A stretch of 64,000 nt of DNA, taken from Candidatus Faeciplasma pullistercoris (GTDB lineage Bacteria > Bacillota > Clostridia > Oscillospirales > Ruminococcaceae). Each line of letters starts with the position of its first letter. Position 1 is the stretch's first letter. The translations under genes and the position numbers were made by a program. Below the pieces are notes generated by a model, which saw only the letters and a list, made by a program, of their open reading frames with translations, was not told the origin of the DNA and did not search any database. Shown one piece after another: positions 1 through 7,394 of the stretch. The stretch spans positions 1 through 64,000 of the forward strand of contig DVLL01000021.1 in the NCBI GenBank assembly GCA_018715525.1, written 5' to 3'.

Positions 1-144
1 GCCACGCGAGACACAGTAATAAACGAAAACGATAGGATCTGCCAATTTAGAATTGAGAAGACAATGGGGGATATAGAGTTTTCTATTGAAAGTCACCTTG
101 ATGATACCGATAGGGGCGGCTTTGGGTCTACAGGTACAAGGTAA
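1..144 (+). CDS. dUTP diphosphatase, C-terminal fragment (gene begins outside the window)
   Basis: The first 47 codons are open from base 1 and end in TAA. The last residues read RGGFGSTGTR, which is the glycine-rich motif V of trimeric dUTPases (usually RGxGGFGSTG) that closes over the substrate; VINENDRICQF upstream fits the conserved ND/RI(A)Q region. The enzyme hydrolyses dUTP to dUMP and pyrophosphate, keeping uracil out of DNA. Only the 3' end is present, so its full length and activity cannot be judged. Stand-alone dUTPases are common cargo on phages and integrative elements, and this one lies just upstream of a serine recombinase, so I infer that it belongs to the same mobile element rather than to the core chromosome. 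Confidence 0.75.
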   Translation, partial: ATRDTVINENDRICQFRIEKTMGDIEFSIESHLDDTDRGGFGSTGTR

Positions 145-206
145 TATCGTTAGCGCCTCATGCATAGCATTTAGTATAACAGTCAAAAGCCGCAGGAGGT
201 AATTGC

Positions 207-362
207 ATGAAAGTACAGAAAATAAATTATCGCATCCACGATTCAAATGACAAGAATGAGCTGTGCGATCATATCCTTAAGGTTTTCTTGGAAGTTAATA
301 AGGAGAAGGCAGAGAAGGCTATTAAAGCCTATACCGAAAAAATAAAACCGAAAAATACATAG
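207..362 (+). CDS. small mobile-element ORF, 51 residues, possibly interrupted by an amber codon
   Basis: An ATG preceded by AGGAGGT at optimal distance opens a 51-codon frame (begins MKVQKINYRI) ending in TAG at 360-362. The reading frame stays open and coding-like beyond the TAG for 25 more codons (LHWINSYIDD...LLSDVK) to a TGA at 438-440. Either the gene ends at 51 residues, or it was a 76-77 residue gene broken by one point mutation, or the element reads TAG through. The lysine/glutamate-rich helical segment around residues 25-45 gives no recognisable family; the KxxYRI start faintly recalls short transposon-encoded proteins but I do not claim homology. It lies between the dUTPase fragment and the recombinase. 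Confidence 0.5.
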   Translation: MKVQKINYRIHDSNDKNELCDHILKVFLEVNKEKAEKAIKAYTEKIKPKNT

Positions 363-502
363 TTGCATTGGATAAATTCTTATATTGATGATGAACTTCC
401 CCAAAAATATTGCGCAAACCTCCTGAGTGATGTAAAATGAAAGTGCCACAATTGAGGTTTTAAAATCACAAGAAGAAAGCGTATAGCAATTCCAACAATA
501 AT

Positions 503-536
503 AAAGCCGATAAAACAAATTGTTTTATCGGCTTTT
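503..536 (+). terminator. rho-independent terminator
   Basis: A perfect 15 bp inverted repeat (503-517 with 521-535, AAAGCCGATAAAACA arm) with a 3-base loop is followed by T residues. It closes the small transcription unit before the recombinase. Confidence 0.75.
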
Positions 537-632
537 ATCTTATACACTCAACATCAATCACCCATTCATGTCTTTGAACATTCTTTCAATATCATCAGTT
601 TGTTAAAATCAAAGCGCTTTCTCGTATAGGGC

Positions 633-661
633 TTGTAATTACGACATATCTGTGTTAACAT
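633..661 (+). promoter_or_regulatory. promoter of the serine recombinase gene
   Basis: TTGTAA, 17 bp spacer, TAACAT, with TG one base upstream of the -10 (extended -10). It leaves a leader of about 35 bases before the recombinase ATG. The rest of 441-703 shows only this promoter and the terminator at 503-536. Confidence 0.55.
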
Positions 662-703
662 GAAAATGTAATTGAACGGTTTTGTTTTATTGGGGAGGTA
701 ATC

Positions 704-2239
704 ATGAACATTGCCGCATATTGTAGAGTATCAACAGACAAAGAAGATCAACTTAATAGTCTTGAAGCCCAAAAGGAATTTTTTACTGAATATACGAAAC
801 GAACCGGAGACAATCTTGTGCGTCTATATGCCGACGAGGGTATTTCAGGAACAAAAATAAAAAATCGCAAAGAATTCCTGCGGATGATGTCAGACGCTGA
901 GCACGGTCTTTTCGACATGGTAGTTGTGAAGGACATTTCGAGATTTGCAAGAAATACTGTTGACTTGCTTCAAAATATTCGCAAATTAAAATCTCTTGGT
1001 ATAGAGACTCAATTTTTAACGACCAACATGACAAGTATGGGAAACAGCGAGTTTGTGCTAACCATATTTGGAGCATTAGCTCAAGAAGAGAGCGCAAACA
1101 CTTCTAAGCGTGTAAAGTTTGGAAAAAAAATAAACGCAAAGAAAGGCAGAGTTCCTAATAGCGTTTATGGATATAATAAAACCATAGGAGACTATTTTAA
1201 CCTCACAATAAACGAACAAGAGGCATCTATAGTTCGCCAGATATTCAAGTGGTATGTAGAGGAAGGATACGGTGTAACTAAGATATCCAATATCTTAAAT
1301 GAGCAAAACTTGCGTACAAAACGAAATTGCCTTTGGGACGCGCGCACAGTAGCTCGTATTATTTCTAATGAAATATATACCGGTAAAATTATAAACGGAA
1401 AACAAGAAGTGTCGGATTTTCTTACCGGGCGCAGAGAGAACAAGGACGAATCAGACTGGATTGTTATAGAACGACCGGATCTCAGAATTATCGATCCAGA
1501 AGTATTCCAGCTTGCTAAAAAAATCATGAAGTCTCGTGGACAGAATTTTAAGGTAGATAAAGAAAGACAAAGCAACAAATATTTATTTTCGACCGTAATA
1601 AAGTGCAAAGAATGCGGATGGTCTTTTAGGCGAACCGTTCGAACGTATAAAAACACATATATACGATGGGTCTGCTCAGGTCATAACGGGCGCGGTGCTG
1701 AGAGCTGCCCAAATGCGGTGACGCTTGACGAAGATGAACTGATTAAGATACTGCAAAATTATTTTTCAGAACTTCTGATGTCAAGAAAAAATGTCGTCAA
1801 GCATGTGGTTGAAGAATTTGAAAAAATATACAAAGACAAAGATGAAAATATAAATTACGAAAAAGAACTTACCGCCAAGCTTGCAAAGCTTCAAAAAACT
1901 CGCCAAAAATATATGGATATGTATACTGATGACATCATCAGTCGCGAAGAACTGAATAAAAGACTTTCGGGCATAAGAGAAGAGATTGAACATTTAGAAA
2001 ATGAATTGAGGTTAGTATCGTACCATATAACAAGGGGAGATCAGTTGGAAGGTGTGTTGCAAAATACATTTAAACAAATTGAGGATATCACTGACGTGCG
2101 GCAAATGACAAATGCCCAGCTCAAACGCATTGTTCAGAAGATCGAGGTTGACAAGGATGGAAATGTGGACATCTACCTCCGCCTGCCTGGAGACTTAGGC
2201 TTGGAAAAAACCGTTCTAATTCATGACCACGAAACATAA
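704..2239 (+). CDS. large serine recombinase (site-specific integrase of a mobile element)
   Basis: A 511-residue large serine recombinase. The N-terminal resolvase domain (about 1-150) opens with AYCRVSTDKEDQ, placing the catalytic serine at position 10, with the usual arginines in KDISRFAR. A recombinase domain follows (about 160-270, GKKINAKKGRVP..YGY), then a zinc ribbon with paired cysteines (KCKECGW and CSGH..ESC), and a C-terminal coiled coil (about 385-440). Such enzymes cut and join DNA at short att sites and carry out integration and excision of phages and TnpX/TndX-type elements. A strong GGGGAGG site precedes the ATG. The stop overlaps the start of the next small ORF by 17 bases, suggesting translational coupling. 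It is probably the integrase of the island, whose other end lies left of base 1. Confidence 0.93.
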   Translation: MNIAAYCRVSTDKEDQLNSLEAQKEFFTEYTKRTGDNLVRLYADEGISGTKIKNRKEFLRMMSDAEHGLFDMVVVKDISRFARNTVDLLQNIRKLKSLGIETQFLTTNMTSMGNSEFVLTIFGALAQEESANTSKRVKFGKKINAKKGRVPNSVYGYNKTIGDYFNLTINEQEASIVRQIFKWYVEEGYGVTKISNILNEQNLRTKRNCLWDARTVARIISNEIYTGKIINGKQEVSDFLTGRRENKDESDWIVIERPDLRIIDPEVFQLAKKIMKSRGQNFKVDKERQSNKYLFSTVIKCKECGWSFRRTVRTYKNTYIRWVCSGHNGRGAESCPNAVTLDEDELIKILQNYFSELLMSRKNVVKHVVEEFEKIYKDKDENINYEKELTAKLAKLQKTRQKYMDMYTDDIISREELNKRLSGIREEIEHLENELRLVSYHITRGDQLEGVLQNTFKQIEDITDVRQMTNAQLKRIVQKIEVDKDGNVDIYLRLPGDLGLEKTVLIHDHET

Positions 2240-2381
2240 AGACGTCAGCGAGCGATTAAAGAAAGTAAAACCGTCGTTGTATAAAGAGGTAAAGGTTATT
2301 TTAGACATCAATAAACAGGAACGACATATCAGAGGCGGCGAGGCAACAAAGAGAAAGTATGAAATGACCTCGGCAAAATAA
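2223..2381 (+). CDS. 52-residue ORF coupled to the recombinase
   Basis: Starts inside the last codons of the recombinase gene and encodes a small basic protein (begins MTTKHKDVSE, contains KQERHIRGGEATKRKY). I do not recognise a named family, but the RHIRGGEATKRKY stretch is the sort of short basic segment found in small proteins of clostridial integrative elements. 128 bp of its coding sequence occurs again, base for base, about 2.6 kb downstream, past the ABC exporter. Its position directly behind the recombinase suggests a role in the element, for example as a directionality or accessory factor; that is inference only. Confidence 0.6.
   Translation: MTTKHKDVSERLKKVKPSLYKEVKVILDINKQERHIRGGEATKRKYEMTSAK
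2235..2362 (+). repeat. 128 bp perfect direct repeat, copy 1
   Basis: Bases 2235-2362 are identical to 4867-4994 in the same orientation; sequence on both sides diverges at once. Copy 1 is the body of the 52-residue ORF. The two copies bracket the ABC exporter gene. Confidence 0.93.
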
Positions 2382-2397
2382 CAACTCAACATGCGAG

Positions 2398-2433
2398 AGC
2401 GGCAATTTCCGTTAGCGGGCAGTTGCCGCTTTT
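2398..2433 (+). terminator. rho-independent terminator after the recombinase unit
   Basis: AGCGGCAA (2398-2405) pairs with TTGCCGCT (2423-2430) and is followed by T-rich sequence. It ends the recombinase plus 52-residue ORF transcript. Confidence 0.65.
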
Positions 2434-2499
2434 GTCTGTTAAATTTGATGAACGGGTGACGTCGAGATACTCCGTCCCAATGCAAATGCTCATAGGTCG

Positions 2500-2545
2500 G
2501 AAGTAAAAATAAAAACGGAGCGAGCTTAGCTCACTCCGTTTTATG
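2500..2545 (-). terminator. terminator of the ABC exporter gene (probably bidirectional)
   Basis: A 14 bp stem with one mismatch (2512-2525 with 2529-2542, loop TTA). Read on the minus strand it is followed by TTTTTATTTTTA, an excellent U tract about 105 bases past the exporter stop. On the plus strand a shorter T run follows. Confidence 0.7.
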
Positions 2546-2647
2546 CTTCTAAAACGTATCTAGATGTGTTGACGTTAGGCGGCCTAAGACTGTCAGGGCG
2601 TTGTATCAATATTTAGAATACTTCCTTTTCTTACATATTATAGATTC

Positions 2648-4645
2648 TTATTCCTCACTTGCTGCCTCGGAAGCTGTCTCTGTCTGCGGCTCGTCACGGT
2701 AGAACTTTGCCTGCTTGTCAAACATATCTGTATATATTCCGCCCTTTTCATAAAGCTCCTTATGAGTGCCGTACTCTGCAACATGCCCCTCGTCAAACAC
2801 TGCTACCTTGTCCGCAAGCTGAACAGCGGACAGGCGGTGGGTTATAAGTATTGCGCATTTGCCGGTAATCATGTTATTAAACTGCGTATATATCTCGTAT
2901 TCGGCGTTAGGGTCAAGTGCAGCCGTTGGCTCATCCAAAATGAAAATATCTCCGCCGTGATAAGACGCCCTTGCGATTGCAATGCGCTGTCCTTCGCCGC
3001 CCGACGGCTCGATGCCCTCGGGGTCATACCACTTGTAGATTATTGTGTCGTAGCCGTTCTTGTTGCTCTTTACAAGCGAGGACAAGCCGCTCTCCTTAAC
3101 GACAGTCTCCAGTCGCTCGAAATCATACCCGTCCGCCATGACGATGTTTTCCGCCAGCGAAATATTGTAGAGGGCAAAATCCTGAAACGCCGACGAGAAA
3201 AGCCGATTGTATTGCAAATAATCATACTCGTTGATGTTTTTGCCGTTAAGAAGAATTTCTCCCTCGGTGGGCAGGTAGAGCCTTGTCAAAAGCTTGACAA
3301 AGGTGGACTTTCCAGAGCCGTTTTCCCCGACAATGCAAAGCCTCTCGCCGCCTCGGATTGTAATGCTCAAATTCTTCAAAGCGTATTTCTCGCTGCCGGG
3401 ATATCTAAAGGACACGTTTTTAAACTCTATAACGGAATCGGAATCGAATTTTGGCGTATCACTGCCCGAGTGAAGGTTTTTAAGTGGTATTTCCATAAAC
3501 CTCATCAATTCCTGCACACGAAGGCTGAGCATGGAAAGGTTGAGATATTGGCGCATGACGTTTCCCAAAGAGGAGGTGAATTGAGATATTGCACCCATGT
3601 ATATTGTCATGTCTCCGACCGCAAGTGCTCCGATTATAACCTGATATACAAAATAACCGTAGAGCAAGACGTTTTGGATGAGAGCAACCGTTGAACCTAT
3701 CAAGCCGTTTTTAGCCATATAGGCAGAGGTTTTCTTGCCGTATTCGCCCGCTTCCATTCTTTTGTCCCTGTAAAGCTTGATGAAATAGTCTTTCAAATGA
3801 TACAGCCTAACCTCTTTTGCATATCTAAGGTCGGACAAATAGTTCATCACAGGCCAACCGAAGCGGTTTAGCTTGCCTATCTCGAAATTCATCTCGTAGC
3901 TCTTTTTCTCCAGCCACTTGCTGTTTGTGTAGTTGATTATGACGACGACAATTACAAGAGCCAAAAGCCAAGGATTCAACACGGATATAATAGACACGCA
4001 CATGACAACGCTTATAATCGCAGACGCCAGCCCGCTCAAATGCTCAAAGGTGGAAAGGCTTTCAGATGTCGTTTCCTCTGCACGTTCCCTGAGTATTTGA
4101 ATATCCGGGTTTTCCATCGACTCAAGATCCATGTCTGCACAGTGGTTGATATAGTCAACCTTGACTCTCACCATAAAGTTGTATCTGAGGTTGTTCAAAT
4201 AGACGTTCAACGAGGAAATAACCACACCCTGTATAAACGGTATGCCGACGGTTATGCCTATGTACATAAGAAGGACATCCGTTCTGCGTTCCCCTGTCAG
4301 CTCGTTAATGATAAGTCCGGGCATGCACACAAGCACCAGCGGCAGCACAGCGGTAAGTATCGAGATGAAGGAGTTGAGAAAAATATACTTTTTGCCCTCC
4401 GGAATGTTCCAAACAATGCGCATCATGTATTTTGTCGCCTTAAAGGTGCTTTTAAGGCTCTGATTGGAGCGATTTTTCAATTTTTCAACTATCTTCTTAA
4501 GCATTATTTTATCATCCTCTCGATCGGCATTTGCGTATAAAAAATGCGTATCGTTCAAAACAACACAGTCTCCATTATTCCAAGCGTTTATAACTATCTT
4601 TACACAGTCAGCGGAATTATCTACAATCAAACCTATCCTTGACAT
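2648..4645 (-). CDS. ABC exporter (fused membrane and ATPase domains) with an adenylation-domain-like N-terminus
   Basis: About 665 residues. From about residue 60 it is a type I ABC exporter: a six-helix transmembrane domain, then a nucleotide-binding domain with Walker A GENGSGKST, an atypical signature PSGGEGQR in place of LSGGQ, Walker B ILDEPTAALDP and the switch histidine in ITHR. It resembles exporters of bacteriocin or peptide clusters, but no substrate gene is nearby. The first ~35 residues (SRIGLIVDNSADCVKIVINA..) look like the start of adenylate-forming enzymes, so the gene appears to be a fusion. I chose the ATG at 4645 because AGGAGG lies just before it and a promoter places the RNA start near 4670; an ATG at 4672 would be untranscribed. 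A second possible start at 4504, with a weaker site, would give a plain 618-residue exporter. The gene lies between perfect direct repeats. Confidence 0.88.
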   Translation of the reverse strand: MSRIGLIVDNSADCVKIVINAWNNGDCVVLNDTHFLYANADREDDKIMLKKIVEKLKNRSNQSLKSTFKATKYMMRIVWNIPEGKKYIFLNSFISILTAVLPLVLVCMPGLIINELTGERRTDVLLMYIGITVGIPFIQGVVISSLNVYLNNLRYNFMVRVKVDYINHCADMDLESMENPDIQILRERAEETTSESLSTFEHLSGLASAIISVVMCVSIISVLNPWLLALVIVVVIINYTNSKWLEKKSYEMNFEIGKLNRFGWPVMNYLSDLRYAKEVRLYHLKDYFIKLYRDKRMEAGEYGKKTSAYMAKNGLIGSTVALIQNVLLYGYFVYQVIIGALAVGDMTIYMGAISQFTSSLGNVMRQYLNLSMLSLRVQELMRFMEIPLKNLHSGSDTPKFDSDSVIEFKNVSFRYPGSEKYALKNLSITIRGGERLCIVGENGSGKSTFVKLLTRLYLPTEGEILLNGKNINEYDYLQYNRLFSSAFQDFALYNISLAENIVMADGYDFERLETVVKESGLSSLVKSNKNGYDTIIYKWYDPEGIEPSGGEGQRIAIARASYHGGDIFILDEPTAALDPNAEYEIYTQFNNMITGKCAILITHRLSAVQLADKVAVFDEGHVAEYGTHKELYEKGGIYTDMFDKQAKFYRDEPQTETASEAASEE

Positions 4646-4676
4646 TTCTCCTCCTGAATTTTTATGGTTCATTAAT

Positions 4677-4705
4677 AATATATCAGATTAATATTAAAAA
4701 GTAAA
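4677..4705 (-). promoter_or_regulatory. promoter of the ABC exporter
   Basis: On the minus strand, TTTACT (4705-4700), 17 bp spacer, TATATT (4682-4677). Predicted RNA start near 4670, about 25 bases upstream of the ATG at 4645; this supports that start. Confidence 0.6.
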
Positions 4706-4863
4706 TAAAAAAATAAAATTTTTTATTTATTTTTATGTAGCTATATAACCTTTACGCTCACCTGCTTCGAATAAGCTTAAAAATGTTGATATGTAGAACA
4801 TCCTGCATATCGACGTTCATTTTTAGCTAATATCCGATATGTACCGTTTTATTTTGTAACCAC

Positions 4864-5037
4864 GTGCATAAAGACGTCAGCGAGCGATTAAAGAAAGTAA
4901 AACCGTCGTTGTATAAAGAGGTAAAGGTTATTTTAGACATCAATAAACAGGAACGACATATCAGAGGCGGCGAGGCAACAAAGAGAAAGTATGAGATGGC
5001 TGCGACCGGGAACGGCAGACAACTGACGATGAAATAA
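4864..5037 (+). pseudogene. second, start-less copy of the 52-residue ORF
   Basis: An open frame holding the same 43-codon block as the ORF behind the recombinase, from HKDVSERLKK to KRKYE. Here it lacks the ATG (a one-base shift just before the repeat), has only a possible GTG at 4864 with no ribosome binding site, and ends with a different, longer tail (MAATGNGRQLTMK) before TAA. It is best read as a remnant of a related element, or the scar of a recombination event, rather than an expressed gene. The interval 4646-5250 otherwise holds the exporter promoter, a terminator hairpin and the trkH promoter. Confidence 0.65.
4867..4994 (+). repeat. 128 bp perfect direct repeat, copy 2
   Basis: Exact copy of 2235-2362, offset by 2,632 bp, on the other side of the exporter gene. 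Confidence 0.93.
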
Positions 5038-5061
5038 CAAATAAGGTCGGTAATACATTTG

Positions 5062-5116
5062 AAGCGACACGCTTATTTTTAGGCAAAACAGCCTAAAGTG
5101 AGCGTGTCGCTTTGCT
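5062..5116 (+). terminator. long two-part hairpin, likely terminator at the island edge
   Basis: AAGCGACACGCT (5062-5073) pairs with AGCGTGTCGCTT (5101-5112), with an inner stem TTTAGGC/GCCTAAA and loop AAAACA. The T run after it is short (TTTGCTT), so termination may be partial. It separates the island from the trk operon. Confidence 0.55.
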
Positions 5117-5152
5117 TATTATATATTTAACCTCAAATTTGATGTTTTAATA

Positions 5153-5181
5153 TTGAAATTCCTAAGTTGTGATGCTATTAT
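5153..5181 (+). promoter_or_regulatory. promoter of trkH-trkA
   Basis: TTGAAA, 17 bp spacer, TATTAT. The leader of about 60 bases contains a small AGGAC/GTCCT hairpin; I do not recognise a known riboswitch in it. Confidence 0.55.
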
Positions 5182-5250
5182 ATAATAACGAAAAAAGATA
5201 CAGGACGAGGTAGCACTGCTGTGTTGTCCTATTAAGAAGAGGTCAAAATA

Positions 5251-6672
5251 ATGCCACTTTCCATGCTTTCGGCAGAGAATGAAGTCGCGTATATAGTCAC
5301 ATATGTGGTGATAGTTGCGGCTATTGCGCTTTTGATAGCTGCCGGAGTACGCGGAGTTATGCGTAGAAAATATCGTTTTACTGCTCCTCACAAGCATATG
5401 TCCGCCGGCAGATTTATTGCGCTTGGCTTTGCCGGGGTAATTTTCTTCGGCTCGCTTTTGCTGTATCTACCGATTACTCACAGACCCGGTGCATCGGTCA
5501 GCTATATAGAGGCTCTGTTCACATCAACAAGCGCTGTCTGCGTTACCGGTCTTACGGCTTTTGATACATATGACACGTACAACTTTCTTGGTCAGCTTGT
5601 TATAATTATACTTATTCAGATAGGCGGCTTGGGAATAGCCTCGGTGGGCGTAGGTATAATCGCCATATCTGGAAGAAGAGCCAACATCAGGGACAGATAC
5701 CTTGTAAAGGAGGCGCTTAATTACGACTCCTTCAGCGGGATTATTGGTTTGCTCCGCTGGGTGCTTATGGCCACTCTGCTGTTTGAGTCCGTAGGAGCGG
5801 TTTTAAGTATAATATCCTTCAGCCGAGATTATGATTTCTGGCGGGCGGTTTGGATGGGAATATTCCACTCTATTTCAAGCTTTAATAACGCCGGGTTCGA
5901 CATTGTCGGCGGCGGAGCCGGTCTCGCGCCGTATGCAGATGACGTATATATGAATGTCATAACGACATTACTTATAATTTTCGGAGGTCTCGGATTTTAT
6001 GCCATGCAGGAGATCGTTACGAAAAGGTCTTTCAAGAGACTTTCCCTTAACACAAAGGTTGCGGTCTCCACAACGATAGCGCTGATTGTGGGTGGAACGC
6101 TTTTACTCAGGCTCACAAATGACATATCGTGGCTTGGCGCTTTCTTCACGAGCGTTTCGGCGAGGACAGCCGGCTTCCAGACGGTAATATTAGGCGAGTT
6201 TACAAGCGCCGGATTGCTGGTAGTTACCATTTTGATGTTCATAGGTACGTCACCCGGTTCCACGGGCGGCGGCGTAAAGACTACCACGTTTTTTGTTCTA
6301 ATTCGCTCGATTACATCTATCATAACCAACAGGGATATAGGCGCTTTCAAGCGCAAGTTCAGCAACAAGACTGTTTTTAAGGCGTTTTTGATATTTGTTA
6401 CCGCAATGATGGTATGCGTCATTTCTACCCTGATACTCTGTATAACAGAGCCTGAGCTTGAGTTTATGCAGATACTTTTTGAGGTGGTTTCCGCGTTCAG
6501 TACCTGCGGATTGTCTACCGGCGTAACAGCCTCGATAACTCCGATAGGCAAGCTTGTGCTTGTGTCAACCATGTTTATAGGAAGAATAGGTCCGCTTACG
6601 GCGGTCACTTTGCTTGCAGTAAGTCCTCCGCCGTCTGTATCCAGACCTGAGGAAAGCATTTCTATAGGATAA
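5251..6672 (+). CDS. trkH: TrkH/KtrB-type potassium uptake channel subunit
   Basis: A 473-residue polytopic membrane protein. The four pore-loop filters of the TrkH/KtrB family are visible in order: CVTGL near residue 95, NNAGF near 213, RTAGF near 305 and STCGLS near 420, each with the filter glycine that coordinates potassium. It forms the ion-conducting subunit, gated by the cytoplasmic nucleotide-binding RCK subunit encoded immediately downstream. AGAGGT precedes the ATG. It is followed after 14 bases by the TrkA/KtrA gene, so the pair forms an operon driven from the promoter at 5153-5181. Whether sodium is co-transported cannot be told from the sequence. Confidence 0.93.
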   Translation: MPLSMLSAENEVAYIVTYVVIVAAIALLIAAGVRGVMRRKYRFTAPHKHMSAGRFIALGFAGVIFFGSLLLYLPITHRPGASVSYIEALFTSTSAVCVTGLTAFDTYDTYNFLGQLVIIILIQIGGLGIASVGVGIIAISGRRANIRDRYLVKEALNYDSFSGIIGLLRWVLMATLLFESVGAVLSIISFSRDYDFWRAVWMGIFHSISSFNNAGFDIVGGGAGLAPYADDVYMNVITTLLIIFGGLGFYAMQEIVTKRSFKRLSLNTKVAVSTTIALIVGGTLLLRLTNDISWLGAFFTSVSARTAGFQTVILGEFTSAGLLVVTILMFIGTSPGSTGGGVKTTTFFVLIRSITSIITNRDIGAFKRKFSNKTVFKAFLIFVTAMMVCVISTLILCITEPELEFMQILFEVVSAFSTCGLSTGVTASITPIGKLVLVSTMFIGRIGPLTAVTLLAVSPPPSVSRPEESISIG

Positions 6673-6686
6673 TAGGGGGTTAAAGT

Positions 6687-7364
6687 ATGAAGAATATTTC
6701 AGTCAAAAAAGATAATAAGGAAATATATGGCATAATAGGTGCGGGAAGATTTGGCTTTGCGCTTGCGCATAGCCTTGCGGAAGTTGGCTGTGAGATCATC
6801 GTCCTGGACAAGGATCCGGACAGAATCAAAGAGGTGCTTTCGTTTACGGATAACGCCTTTATAGTGTCGGGTCTGACCAAGGATATACTATCTGACTGCG
6901 GAGTAAAGAACTGTGATACCGTTGTCGTATGCATCGGTGAACAGATTGATACCAGCATACTTACTACTCTGAACGTTCTTGAGCTTGGTGTCAAGAAGGT
7001 TATAGCAAAGGCGTCAAGCCTTGAGCACGGCGCGGTTTTAGAGAAGCTCGGCGCCGAGGTCGTTTACCCCGAGAGGGACAGAGCCATCAGCCTTGCCATG
7101 AAGCTTACCTCGTCAAAGATCATGGAATACATAACTATAAACGGTGAGATAGACATAACGGAAATACTTCTTCCCACTGTTCCTGATGGAGCTACAGTTA
7201 TGAGCTATGGATTCAGAAATAAGTTCGGACTTAACTTAATAGCGATAAAGCATGGCGAAACAATAATTACCGACATAGGTCCTGATACGGCTGTTTATAG
7301 TGGAGACACGGTGGTAGTATGCGGCAAGAGGTCGGATATTACAAAATTTGAGGCAACACTTTAA
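6687..7364 (+). CDS. TrkA/KtrA-type RCK regulatory subunit
   Basis: 225 residues. The N-terminal RCK_N Rossmann fold starts YGIIGAGRFG (GxGxxG, residues about 14-20) with an acidic residue at the end of the second strand (VLDKD) that binds the nucleotide ribose. A C-terminal RCK_C domain (about 140-225) follows, the usual site of small-ligand control in this family. It assembles as a cytoplasmic ring on the TrkH subunit and opens or closes it in response to ATP/ADP or NAD(H). Length and single RCK unit match KtrA rather than the double-length TrkA of proteobacteria. A GGGGG ribosome binding site lies in the 14 base gap after trkH. Confidence 0.9.
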   Translation: MKNISVKKDNKEIYGIIGAGRFGFALAHSLAEVGCEIIVLDKDPDRIKEVLSFTDNAFIVSGLTKDILSDCGVKNCDTVVVCIGEQIDTSILTTLNVLELGVKKVIAKASSLEHGAVLEKLGAEVVYPERDRAISLAMKLTSSKIMEYITINGEIDITEILLPTVPDGATVMSYGFRNKFGLNLIAIKHGETIITDIGPDTAVYSGDTVVVCGKRSDITKFEATL

Positions 7365-7394
7365 TATAGTATAGATGGAACGGAGTAATTTAAT

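Noticed and set aside
243-518. 91-codon minus-strand frame in the island start
   Set aside because: Antisense of the 51-residue ORF and the terminator; Cys/Phe/Tyr-rich composition typical of a shadow frame.
2762-3694. 310-codon plus-strand open frame opposite the ABC exporter
   Set aside because: It is the antisense of conserved Walker and signature motifs of the exporter, has no ribosome binding site and resembles no family.
5188-5250. Cyclic di-AMP riboswitch before trkH
   Set aside because: Expected by analogy with potassium transporters, but the leader is only about 60 bases with one small hairpin and lacks the ydaO-type core.
5997-6659. 220-codon minus-strand open frame inside trkH
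   Set aside because: Shadow of the TrkH coding sequence; low-complexity composition and no start signals.
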